Assembly (NCBI GenBank): GCA_009760885.1
Contig: CM019713.1
Span: 9,883,274-9,947,273 of the forward strand
Length of the DNA: 64,000 nt
Reading direction: 5' to 3'
DNA from: Achatina immaculata
Lineage: Eukaryota > Mollusca > Gastropoda > Stylommatophora > Achatinidae
The notes beneath the pieces are model-generated. The model ran no database searches. It was not told the DNA's origin and saw nothing but the letters and a program-made list of their open reading frames with translations. Of this stretch, positions 53,440 to 63,222 are shown piece after piece. Numbering within the stretch: the first letter of the stretch is position 1; each line of letters starts with the position of its first letter. Made by a program: the position numbers and the translations under genes.

Positions 53440-54105
53440 CTGTTCTTCAAACAAATCACTATAGCCCACTCTCATTGTCTGCAAGTAAATCACTATAGCC
53501 CACTCCCATTGTGTACAAGCAAATCACTATAAACCACTTCTATTGTCTACGAGTAAATCACTATAGCCCGCTCCCATTGTCTGCAAATAAATCACTATAA
53601 CGCACTCCCATGGCCTACAAGCAAATCACTATAACCCACTTCTATTGTCTACAATGAAATCATTATAATCCACTTCTATTGTCTACAAGCAAATCACTAT
53701 AACCCACTTCTATTGTCTACAAGCAAATCACTATAACCCACTTCTATTGTCTACAAGCAAATCACTATAACCCATTTCAGTTGTCTATAAACAAATCGCT
53801 ATAACCCATTTCTGTTGTCTACAAGCAAATAACTATAACCCACTTCTGCTGTCTATAAGCATATCACTATAACTCATTTCTGTTGTCTGCAATAACCCAC
53901 TTCCATTGTCTACAAGCAAATCACTATAACCCACTTCTGTTGTCTATAAGCAAATCACTATAACCCACTTTTATTGTCTGCAAGGAAATCACTACAACCC
54001 ACTTCTACTGTCTACAATCAAATCACTATAACCCACTTCTATTGTCTACAAGCATATCACTATTACGAAATCCCATTGCTAGCAAATCATTATAACCCAC
54101 TCTCA
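53440..54105. repeat. 34-bp minisatellite, about 19-20 copies
   Basis: Units contain CAAATCACTATAACCCACTT and CTATTGTCTACAAG. Sequence variants (CTCCCATTG against CTTCTATTG) are clustered, with older, more varied units at the left edge. Confidence 0.93.
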
Positions 54106-54109
54106 CTGC

Positions 54110-54419
54110 CTGTGTCCCAACATCTTAACAAAGCTTAGTTTATATCATAAAGTTCTGTACGGCTTGTCTATACGAGTATATATTTCTCTATAGCAAGCAA
54201 TTCAAACTTCAAAGTACGGCTTCTATTATATGCATGTCGCTCTCGTACCATCATAGGTCGAAATATCGTCAAGTCGGAAACATTGTAAACGAAGAGCATA
54301 TGCACGTAGGCTTTGCCCTAGGCGTCCACAATCACTTTTGGTGTGTTATACTTCCTGACTTTGCTGTGCTCAGCCTCGCTGTTTCTTTCCCCAGAGTGTT
54401 TTAAAATTGTTACCTCATG
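54110..54419. other. Unassigned sequence
   Basis: No element recognised. Confidence 0.4.
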
Positions 54420-54842
54420 TTAAGGGCTCGCATATTCCCTGTGACAACGTACGGATGCGAAACGTGGACAACTTAACAAATCATCGAAAAAGAGAATAGC
54501 AGCGTTTGAAATGAAATATTATAGAAGGGCACTTAGAGTATCACGAATAGAAAGAAAATCAAATAAAGAGACGTTGATAGCATTAAGTGTCGTAGAAAGC
54601 TGCGCTTGTAAACACCATCAAAGTTAGAAAGATGAGATACTTGGACCGCATCGAAAGACATAAAGGTTTGGGGAGGTTGACAGTAGAAGAAGACACAGTG
54701 CCTGGCAAAAGGGAGAATGGGCGATGTCGCCGCAGGTGTGGCTCGGGACATCACGGAAAGTCTAAATACCACCGAGAGATGTTGGTCAGCTTGGCGCAAG
54801 ACCGACCTGCTTTCAGGGAGGCAGCGAGAGGGACAAGGTTCT
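54420..54842 (+). mobile_element. Family E LINE ORF2 C-terminus, single-copy relative of the 13.5-15.4 kb locus
   Basis: Reads LKARIFPVTTYGCETWT, then RIAAFEMKYYRRALRVSRIE, RKSNKETLIAL, VRKMRYLDRIERHKGLGRLT, VEEDTVPGKRENGRCRRR and LAQDRPAFREAARGTRF-stop. It lacks the 33-bp and 40-bp expansions, which makes it a useful outgroup. Several frameshifts. Confidence 0.82.
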
Positions 54843-54849
54843 GAAAAAA

Positions 54850-55435
54850 AAGGACACGTCACATGACACACACGCCTCATGCTGTTCAGTGACACTGTGA
54901 ACGTGGAAATGATTTCCATGCAAAGTAGGATATGACCAGGTCGGCGCGTTGTTTTCTGTTCAATACACTGAGAAATTGGCTTTTGTTGTTGTTGTTGTTG
55001 TTGTTGTTGTTATTGTTGTTGTTTGGCCGTGAACGGCCGCATTTCTGAACGAGCGTCGGAAAGCTACATATTCTTTCAAGTTATAGCTAAGGTCTCCACT
55101 CATTTTATTTTTTTTTTTAACATAGGATTCATGTGAATCTATAGTTTATCTCCTCTCTTTAATTCTTCGTCATGTGTGTGTTTGTATGATTAATTAAGGC
55201 TCACGCAGAAACGTCACAACTTTGTAGTCGTTAAGTAATAAAGCTGTTCCTACCTTGTTTATGGTTTATACATTTTGGTATCACAGGTTTACTGCAGTGG
55301 CTTCAGGTATAGTTGTATACTTACACACTAATTATCGTGTGTCAAAAAGTTCTAGCGCGATCACTGTGTAAGACATTTGTGATTTGAAATATTTTGATCT
55401 CTTCACCACATGAAATTGTACTGCATTATTTCATT
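54850..55435. other. Unassigned sequence with (GTT)n
   Basis: (GTT)n at 54979-55023. Nothing else recognised. Confidence 0.5.
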
Positions 55436-55439
55436 ACTC

Positions 55440-55900
55440 GTCATCATCATCATCAGGTGCCGTGCCAACTGGTGTTGGCTATTAATGCTTCTCCAGAGTA
55501 CACGATCCTTCATGCAGGCTATTAAGCTCAGTTGATGATCTCCTCTCACACCATCCCGTCAGACTTTCCAGTATCATTTCTCTTGGTCTTCCCCTGGCTC
55601 TTCTTCTCTCTATTCTTCCTCTTGTTATGGTTTTAATATTTTATTCTCATTGCATGTCGTGTGAAAGTACTTTGTCTCTCTCTTAATTCTTTTTACAAGA
55701 TTTTTTTTTTATCTCTAACTCTTCTCAAGCATTCTCCATTAGTTATTTTTACTGTCAGTGAATTCACAACATTCCTCTAATAAACCACATTTCTGCTGCT
55801 TCCAATGACTTTTGTGCAGACCTGCCTATTGTCCATGGTTCACTTCCATATAACAAGATAGGTTCAATATAGCATTCAATATAGCATCTCATCACTACAT
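55440..55900 (-). mobile_element. Family B LINE ORF2 C-terminus with (ATG)n tail
   Basis: The minus strand gives RRARGRPREMILESLTGWCE, RRSSTELNSLHEGSCTLE and a terminus near ANTSWHGT-stop, the HGT ending of family B. The tail is (GAT)n (55440-55455). The 5' part is decayed. Confidence 0.68.
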
Positions 55901-55904
55901 TATT

Positions 55905-56570
55905 CAAAACATACTTTCAGCGCTACTGATGCACGTAGTAACAGAGTCTCTACTTTTTTTTTTGTATCACAATTATACGAAACCATTTTCATTGATATCT
56001 GCTCTTCTTGAAGGTATGGCATCGCATCTTTAATCCAATTCATCAAATGAATGAGTTAGCTCTTTACAAAAGTATATATATATATATATATATACTCAAC
56101 GAAAGAGCCCCAGTGTAGGCACTTGGTTTTGATTATTGCTCAATGCTGGACATGAAGATTTTTTGATCAGCTAAAAAAAATATCCCACATCAGGAAAGAG
56201 AAAACTAACTAAATTTTTTTAAAAAATTATCCTAATTCAGGAAGAATAAAAGCAGCTGAATTTAAACAAAGAAAAGAGTTTCTCTAAAACTAGGAAGAAG
56301 AAAGCTGAAGAATTCTGTTACACCAGAAAATATGTAAATAAAGTTTTAAATCTTCCACCAACTGCTACATCCTTCCCCCCCCCCACCCCCCCCCCCCAAC
56401 CAACATTGTCACAAACAATCAAACATTTCATAATGACAGAAAAATTACTATTAGTGTGTAATAATAAAACAGTGTTTGATGATGTTCAAGGACCCAGGCT
56501 GATTATGACGGTCAGTGGACATTCTTTCTGTTTGGCTGGAAGAAAAGCACATTAAAAGTGAGAGAAAGAA
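55905..56570. other. Unassigned AT-rich sequence with (TA)n
   Basis: (TA)n at 56072-56092, and C tracts at 56375-56398. No gene recognised. Confidence 0.45.
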
Positions 56571-56573
56571 AAT

Positions 56574-57022
56574 TTATGAACATCTGCTAAACAGAAGTGA
56601 ACAGGACATCTCTTAAACAGAACTGAACAGGACATTTGCTAAACAGAAGTGAACGGAACATTTGCTAAACAAAAGTGAACGTTTGCTAAACAGAAGTGAA
56701 CAGAACATTTCCTAAACGAAAGTGAACATGACATCTGCTAAACAAAAGTGAAAAGGACATCTGCTAAATAGAAATGAACAGGACATCTACTGAACAGAAG
56801 TGAACAGGACATCTACTAAACAGAAGTGAACAGGACATTTGCTAAACGAAAGTGAACAAAACATCTGCTAAACAGAAATGAACAGGACATCTCCTAAATA
56901 GAAGTGAACAGGACATCTGTTAAACAGAAGTGAACAGGACATCTGCTAAACAGAAGTGAACAGGACATCTGCTAAAAAGAAGTGAACAGGACATCTGTAA
57001 AACAGAAAAGTGAACAGGACAT
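56574..57022. repeat. 27-bp minisatellite, about 16 copies
   Basis: Units of AACAGAAGTGAACAGGACAT plus CTGCTAA, with small deletions in a few. The array runs directly into a family K fragment. Confidence 0.93.
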
Positions 57023-57290
57023 CATTTTCTGCCTCAGAACAAGGCACACCCAACTCTGAAGTCACATGTATGCAAAGTTTAAAGGTAGGCAATTTTCCTC
57101 TTCGTTACATGTGCCCAAGAATCTCAAAACTATGGAGCAAACAGGCACAACCACAGGACTTGGACTTTAAGGCAGGAGCTATGGGGCTGCCAGCAGGGCC
57201 TGTGGACTTCATCTTGATGACTGGGCTTCTGATTTACAATGAACAAGAACTCGAACACCAAAGACGAAGAAGAACAAAACATCCTCCAAA
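57020..57290 (+). mobile_element. Family K LINE C-terminal remnant
   Basis: Decayed frames give TCAQESQNYGANRHNHRTWT, LRQELWGCQQGLWTSS and a terminus with GAACTCGAACACCAAAGACG then AAGAAGAAC, aligning with the 46980-47150 K copy (NLERRRRR end). The knuckle is barely recognisable. Confidence 0.58.
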
Positions 57291-57299
57291 AACTGCAAC

Positions 57300-57710
57300 A
57301 ACTATGAAACATTGAGGCACACATACTGGCACAGCGAAACCACTCAAGAAACTAGGCACTGTAGTTCTATACAGAAACTGAAGGGAAAAAAAACAGCTGA
57401 ATTTATCCAAGAGACAAAATTGCACATATAGACAACAGATTCTTATGAAGAAAAAGAACTAAAGGGCTGACTCAGAATACTATTGATTCCAGAAATTCTA
57501 GATTCCAGTAGGATGAGACACCATCCAGCCACAAAAAGACAACCCACAACCCCAGTGATTCTTGACTGGGCATATCCAATACTCTTAGGCATTACGGGAA
57601 CCAAATGGCGGTTGGATAGGATTCAATCTCTGAATTTTATGTTCTGTTCCTAGCTGTCCATATGCAAAATAAAACCAAGCATTAAGTCATGCTGGTACCT
57701 AATAGAACTG
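57300..57710. other. Unassigned sequence
   Basis: No element recognised. Confidence 0.4.
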
Positions 57711-57737
57711 GGGATGATGATGATGATCATCATTCTG

Positions 57738-58000
57738 AGAGTCTTGAAACTGAACAGATTACGCTGGTTGGACCATGTAGAAAGAACGGAAGAGAACAGA
57801 CAAATGAAAATGATTTATGTGCAAGAGATGAGGGAAACAAGACCTAGAGGTAGACCAAAAACAGAGACTGAGAGACAACATAGAAGAAGTTATAAAAGAA
57901 ATTGGTGTCACCAACTGGAGAGAAAAAATTATGAATAGAGAGGAGTGGAGGAGAACTATATCTGCAGCATTGAGCCTTAATGGCTTAGAAAGCTGAAAAA
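57738..58000 (+). mobile_element. Family H LINE ORF2 C-terminus
   Basis: Reads LKLNRLRWLDHVERTEENRQ, MRETRPRGRPK, then after a one-base frameshift EIGVTNWREKIMNREEWRRT and ISAALSLNGLES-stop. It is the uninterrupted counterpart of the SINE-split H copy at 8546-8930. A (GAT)n tract precedes it. Confidence 0.78.
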
Positions 58001-58185
58001 GAGGATGAAATTGAAAGGGGTAGGAAGAAATATTATGCAATCCACACGGAAGCCTATAATTGTTAAAAGAGGCTTTAAAAAAACCTGCACTAGTCTCCTG
58101 GCCAAGAAGCATCCATTAAAAAAAGGCTTCCTTTTTTAAAAGTTCTTAATACACAAATGATCATATGGCTACTCATAACAGGTAC

Positions 58186-59128
58186 CCGCTACTGGCAAGA
58201 TTCTTCAGCTGCCGTGCGTGGAGTGGGCTCCTCCTGGCCAGTGAAGAAAGGAGCGAATGGGGTTGCCGCGCGGCACCACTATGAAAAAGGTAAAAGAAAG
58301 GATTAAGTGAAGTAATCAGTAGTCTCGAGGACAGGACTGCTCAAATCACGGCACCTCTGCTCTAGAGGTCGGCCACGTCCTTTGTGCACTCATACCGGGC
58401 GAAATGCCTGAACAGGCTTAACTCAGGGGTTAAGACGCTACTGGCGAGATTCTTCGGATGCCTCGCGTGGAGTGAAACTCCTCCCGGCCAATGAAGAAAA
58501 TGCGAAAAAAGACATTAGGGTTTCCGTACGGCACCGATGTGAAAAGGTGATGGAAAGGATAAAGTGAAGCTTAATCGGTATGTCCAGTAGTCTAGCGGCG
58601 AGAGTTATGCATACCACGGCACCCCTGCTCTAGACCCCGGCCATATCCGATAAACACCCATATTGGTGAAATATGCCTAAACCGGCTTAAACCAATGGTG
58701 AAATTTGATGGCTACTCATGTCACGGTACCTTCGCTCTAGAAATCGGTCACGTCCTAAATACACCCATACTGGGATAATATGGCTAAACCGGCTCAACCC
58801 AGGAGTGGAGGTCACTAGTGGCGAGGACTCGTCCTCCTGGACAAAAGCTCCATCCTGGTCACAACTAGGAAGGGTAGCGGCCACGGCCACAAAATGCTGA
58901 AGTCGGAGACACTGGACCAGTGCAGTCTAGATAGGCAACCATCTCTCACCCGGCGGGGATACACGGGTATCCCAAAACACGTCGAGGTTATCCGGTGAGA
59001 AAGTACAACTCTAGATTAAACTAGTGCAACGAAAACCACGGTGTCACGCAATCCCGCTTCTGAGACCCACCGAGAATACAGGCTCAAGCCCTGCATTACT
59101 CTGAACCTCTTATGGTCCTCTCGGGGAT
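58186..59128 (+). mobile_element. Family F composite retroposon lacking its 3' end
   Basis: Parallels 37472-38560: two CTTC(A/G)GMTGCC modules (58186 and about 58437), CTCTAGAGGTCGG-type repeats, GACAAAAGCTCCATCCTGGT, GGGTAGCGGCCACGGCC, ACCCGGCGGGGATAC and CACGTCGAGGTTATCCGGTG. It stops at GGTCCTCTCGGGGATCTC, where a family C LINE in reverse orientation begins. The (GAA)n tail is therefore missing. Confidence 0.85.
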
Positions 59129-60745
59129 CTCTTCTCATCAAGTGACCAACATATGTCCATCTCCTTTTCCTGATCACCCATGAGACTGGTTGTTGTTCAG
59201 TCATCTGTCTTATCTCTGCATTGTTCTTGAATTCGTTCCACTTGATGCCGAGTATTTTCCTTAGGCATTTGTTTTCAAAAGAGTCTAATTTCTTTTCTAT
59301 TTCTTTAGTTGTTTTCCAGCTTTCGCATGCATAAATGAGGGTTACATTTGAATTGAATAATCTTAACTTGGTTTTTGTGCTTATAACTTTTGAATTCCAT
59401 ATGTTCTCAAGATTCTTGAAGATTGATGCTGCTTTTGCAGTTTCTGATCCTAACTTCCTTTCTAGTGTCACCATCCTGGTCTATGTAGCTGCCAAGGTAT
59501 GCAAATTGATTGAGTTCTTCAATGTGTATTTCCCTTCTATGTGTATTTTTCCATTTTGATTGAGAGGAATTTTCATTATTTTTGTTTTGTCCTTGTTAAT
59601 TTCAAGTCCTATTTTGCTAGCCAGTGAAGACAGGCTATCTGTTTTTTCTTGCATGAAATTCACATTATTACTGATAAGAGTTATATCATCAGCAAAATCA
59701 AGATCTTCTAGTTGGGTCCCATGTACCCAGTCAATACCTGTGTTACCTGTGAAGCATTTTTTCATTATGAAGTCTACTGTAATCCCAAAAAGTAAAGGAG
59801 ATAGTATACATCCTTGTTTCACATCTGTTTCAATCTGGAACCATTCACTCATCCCTTCTTCTGTCTTGACTGCACAAACATATCCATTGTATAAGTCCTT
59901 AATGATGTTGACAATTTTAAATGGTATTCCATATATACTTAAAATTCTCCATAATGAGTCTCTGTGTATGCTATCAAATGTCTTTTTAAAATCTATGAAG
60001 TTCAGTATTAATGGTTTCTGCTTTTCAATATGTTCTTCAAGTATTATTCTGAGAGTAAAGATCTGGTCGAGACAGTTTCTCCCTTTTCTAAATCCTGCTT
60101 GTTCTTCTCTCATTGCAGTATCCACTATATCTTTGAGTCTATTCAAAATGACCTTGCAAAATACTTTTGACACAACTGATATTAAGGTTACTCCTCTCCA
60201 GTTGTTACAGTCACTAAGGTTGCCCTTTTTTGGTATTTTAACAATGATTCCTTTCTTCCAATTAGAAGGGACCTTTTCTTCTTTCCAAATCTTGTTAAAC
60301 ATTCTCTGTAGTTGTCTCATGTTGTCATTATTGATAGCTTTTAGCATTTCGGCTGTTATTTCATCTTCACCTGCAGCTTTGTTGTTAGCCATTAAATTCA
60401 CTGCTGTTTCAGTTTCATGCAATTTAATTTCATCTAGGTTGACATTTAGTTGTGGGGCTGGTAAGTCAGTTTCAAGGTTTAACAATTCTTTTGGGTGTGG
60501 TCGATTGAGTATTTCTTGGAAGTGTTCAGCCCATCTTTGCTTTTGGTCTTTATTTGATGTTAATAGTGTTCCAGTTTTGCTAAGGATTGGTCTTTCTTTA
60601 GATGTAATAGTACCTGTTAGCCTCTTTTGTATGTTATATAAAGTTTTGCTGTCTCCTGTTTTTGCTGCTTTTTCTGCCTCTTTCGCCATATTGTCTATGT
60701 ATTCTCTTTTATCCCTTCTAGCTGAACTTTTTACCTTCTTGTCTA
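59129..60745 (-). mobile_element. Family C LINE with the longest RT ORF of the window
   Basis: The minus strand carries linker, full RT and thumb regions. The C-terminus is cut at HLMRR where it joins F at 59128, so the GRPRETL segment and 3' UTR are missing. It closely resembles 3197-4218 and 27300-27955. The 5' endonuclease is also absent; a family D piece follows at 60752. Confidence 0.88.
59481..60689 (-). CDS. Family C reverse transcriptase, 402-aa ORF (partial protein)
   Basis: Order of motifs: linker with MLKAINNDNM; WKKGIIVKIPKKGNLSDCNN and WRGVTLISVVSKVFCKVILN (fingers); REEQAGFRKGRNCLDQ; LNFIDFKKTFDSIHRDSLWR (KKAFD expected, Thr here); TEEGMSEWFQIETDVKQGCI; and LEDLDFADDITLISNN with catalytic FADD. 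This enzyme type copies element RNA at a nicked chromosomal site. The frame is lost around 59440-59490 through two compensating shifts, after which 59130-59435 continues the thumb region (NLENIWNSKV, RRWTYVGHLMRR). The antisense 401-aa ORF is a shadow. Not expected to be functional because both ends of ORF2 are missing. Confidence 0.85.
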   Translation of the reverse strand: MAKEAEKAAKTGDSKTLYNIQKRLTGTITSKERPILSKTGTLLTSNKDQKQRWAEHFQEILNRPHPKELLNLETDLPAPQLNVNLDEIKLHETETAVNLMANNKAAGEDEITAEMLKAINNDNMRQLQRMFNKIWKEEKVPSNWKKGIIVKIPKKGNLSDCNNWRGVTLISVVSKVFCKVILNRLKDIVDTAMREEQAGFRKGRNCLDQIFTLRIILEEHIEKQKPLILNFIDFKKTFDSIHRDSLWRILSIYGIPFKIVNIIKDLYNGYVCAVKTEEGMSEWFQIETDVKQGCILSPLLFGITVDFIMKKCFTGNTGIDWVHGTQLEDLDFADDITLISNNVNFMQEKTDSLSSLASKIGLEINKDKTKIMKIPLNQNGKIHIEGKYTLKNSINLHTLAAT

Positions 60746-60751
60746 TCTATA

Positions 60752-61038
60752 CTACAAGAGCTTAATATTGAAGAAGGCTGGCTAGTAAAGAGGATTAAAG
60801 AGAGAAAACTTAAATATTTTGGACACATTAAACGTCATGATAATTTAGAGACGACCGTATTGGAAGGATGCATAATGGGAAAAAGAAAGAGAGGAAGACC
60901 AAGGTGAAGATGGCTGCAAGACATCGTTGACGATCTGCAAATGGATGCAGCAGCGGCAGGCCATCTTGCTCATAACCAAGAGGCCTACAGGAGTGCTGTT
61001 TGGGAGGCAAAGTTCTGCAAGGGACATGCAAATGAATG
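60752..61038 (+). mobile_element. Family D LINE C-terminus
   Basis: Reads LQELNIEEGWLVKRIKERKL, KYFGHIKRHDNLETTVLEGC, GKRKRGRPR-stop-RWLQDIVDDL, then AAGHLAHNQEAYRSAVWEAK and FCKGHANE-stop. One in-frame stop and a Cys in the terminal motif. Confidence 0.85.
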
Positions 61039-61257
61039 AAATGAAATGGTGTGAAATGTTAGTGCCTTCACATTTCTAGGCCACTGCAGCATTTGATGTA
61101 AGGATGCCAGCAACTGTTCTTGCAGCGTTTGTTTTCCTAGGGAAACCCCAGGCACCCAATTTTGGAACTGCTGGAGATGCCAAATTAAACTATTAAAAAA
61201 CCATCCTGTTCATGAATTATATAAGGCCATATGTAACCTTGAACTAGATACATATCA

Positions 61258-61431
61258 AGAATACAGGTTCAAGCCCTGCGATACTCTGAACCTTTTGTGG
61301 TCCTCTCGTGGATTTCATATAGTCCTTTTGGGGACCACAGGGGGGCCATGGGACCTATCAAGGACCACAGGAGTAAATTCAGTATGATCACGGGGCGGTC
61401 TTGGTGGTAGAAGCGAACGAAGAAGAAGAAG
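61258..61431 (+). mobile_element. Family F retroposon, 5'-truncated (174 bp), perfect 13-bp TSD
   Basis: Only the 3' domain of F is present, from AGAATACAGGTTCAAGCCCT to GTAGAAGCGAACGAAGAAGA. TAGATACATATCA at 61245-61257 and 61432-61444 is a perfect duplication. This is the clearest evidence that F moves by target-primed reverse transcription. Confidence 0.93.
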
Positions 61432-61444
61432 TAGATACATATCA

Positions 61445-61950
61445 TTATGAATACACTCAAATCACCTGTGTCACTTGTAACACCACTGTCTGTGCCTCAA
61501 AGTCACAAACCCAACCCCTAAATACATACAAACCCAACCCCTAAATATACACAAACTATCATCTTGTCATCTCATAGTTATGAGGAAAGCTTTGCATCAT
61601 ATGAACAATTTGTAAAACTTTGGCTAGCTGTGTCAGTTTTTCATAAAATCTCACTTTTATAAAATCACCCCGGACTTCAACAACTGTAAAAAATGAAAAC
61701 AAACCAAAAAAATTTAGAAGTTTGAGAAAATTTTAAAATCTAAAAAAAAAAACTATTTACAAATAAAACAACACACTAAGAGATATCAGTAATTTACAAT
61801 AGTTTAATGTAGTTCATAAAAGTGGTCAGATTAATTTCAGAGAAATACAGTGCTTTTCATTAGCTTCCTGCTCTTTGTTTAGCAGTATTTTAAATTACAA
61901 TCTGTTTCTTTTTCACTTAGTCATCTTAGAAGACACTCCTCAGACCTATC
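61445..61950. other. Unassigned AT-rich sequence
   Basis: A short tandem of ACAAACCCAACCCCTAAATA near 61507-61552. Nothing else recognised. Confidence 0.45.
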
Positions 61951-61954
61951 ACTT

Positions 61955-62260
61955 CTTCTTCTTCTTTGATCATTCTCAGACGTTGACTTGTATACTTCTA
62001 ATCAGTGTCAAACTGGAGTTGGTATTCATCCCCATACAGTTTCTCTTGAACTGACACAGGTGTTGGCCACATCTGTCTTCTCAGCACCTCAAATGCTGGT
62101 CATTCCTGCAGAATATATTCTTCCGTCATCTTACCATTGCCACATGTCAGTTGGGTCTATCTTGAACTTGCTGAAAAAGGTGTTTCTTCAACCGATGTGA
62201 AGATTAAAAAATAAATGCTCACTTTCTCTTCTCTGCCGAGATAGTAGTTAGTATCAATTT
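61955..62260 (-). mobile_element. Family K LINE C-terminus with (GAA)n tail
   Basis: The minus strand gives TCGNGKMTEEYILQE, AFEVLRRQMWPTPVSVQEKL and a decayed end, then (GAA)n at 61950-61965. These align with CGNGVQTPEHIL and LRRETWP of 46930-47020. Confidence 0.65.
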
Positions 62261-62794
62261 TCTCTGATAGCCAGGGTGTTCTTCTGCATTTTTGTTCTCA
62301 CAGACCTATCACAATTTACTGGCTTAAAGAGAGCTATAGTTTTAAAATATTTTTCAAAAACTAATGAATACATGTGTATTTATATGCTGGATTACTGTAA
62401 GAAAACTGGGATTTTAAACAACAGCTCAGTCCACTTATGATCGTGGAGTTTTTTGTTTTTTTTAAAATGGCAAATTCTGCACAAAAATTTTACACCAATG
62501 ATCATTAAACACAACCGTACAGAAGGCCATATGATAAATCAGCCTATGTCTACGTTTTGATGAAAAACAATGGCTCTGACAGGTCATATGAAACAGGATT
62601 AAAAATAACAAGGAAAAAAAAACTGATTAGGTCCTTTTCCTTACAAACAGGGACCATAACAAAAAAAAAAAAGAGCAAAAAAATAAAGATCTGTACTGAA
62701 AAATAACTCCTACAGTACAGTAACTACTACAACTGGTTGTACAATTATGTAACTGATAATCTGCAAAGGTGGCTGTGACATTACTTAACTCTTT

Positions 62795-63035
62795 CACTTC
62801 AAAACAACACCGGCAGGGTTAGCTGATCTCAGCAGGCATATATCAATCAATGCTCAGAACAATTATTTGGGCCAAGGACAAGATATAAATAAAATGAAAG
62901 GCACCACACGTCTAACCCAACCCATATTTTTTTTAAATTACAGAAAAACCTCCTTCCAGTTTCTAACAAAATTTCTCATTAAAATTTATTCTGGCAGAGC
63001 AAGGGGGGTTAATACAGGGGTAAAAGAGTTAATCT
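62795..63035. repeat. Dispersed repeat, copy 2 (type unknown)
   Basis: Counterpart of 51350-51600, including CACACGTCTAACCCAACCC and AAATTTCTCATTAAAATTTA. No coding capacity. Confidence 0.65.
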
Positions 63036-63185
63036 AGCAGACTGTATTTTTTAAAATGTCCAGTGTGGATCAATGTTTATGCATGCCTCCCCATGCCCTT
63101 ATACATATATCATTCCTTTGTTCTGTGCATGTCCAAAACATGAACAAGTATTTGATATCCACAGTCAATGTAGGGGAATAATGTC

Positions 63186-63188
<3 letters not shown>

Positions 63189-63222
<34 letters not shown>
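63189..63222. repeat. (TA)n microsatellite
   Basis: About 16 AT units. Confidence 0.95.

Noticed and set aside
59560..60765. 401-aa plus-strand ORF
   Set aside because: It is the antisense shadow of the family C RT ORF on minus, which has all RT motifs in order.
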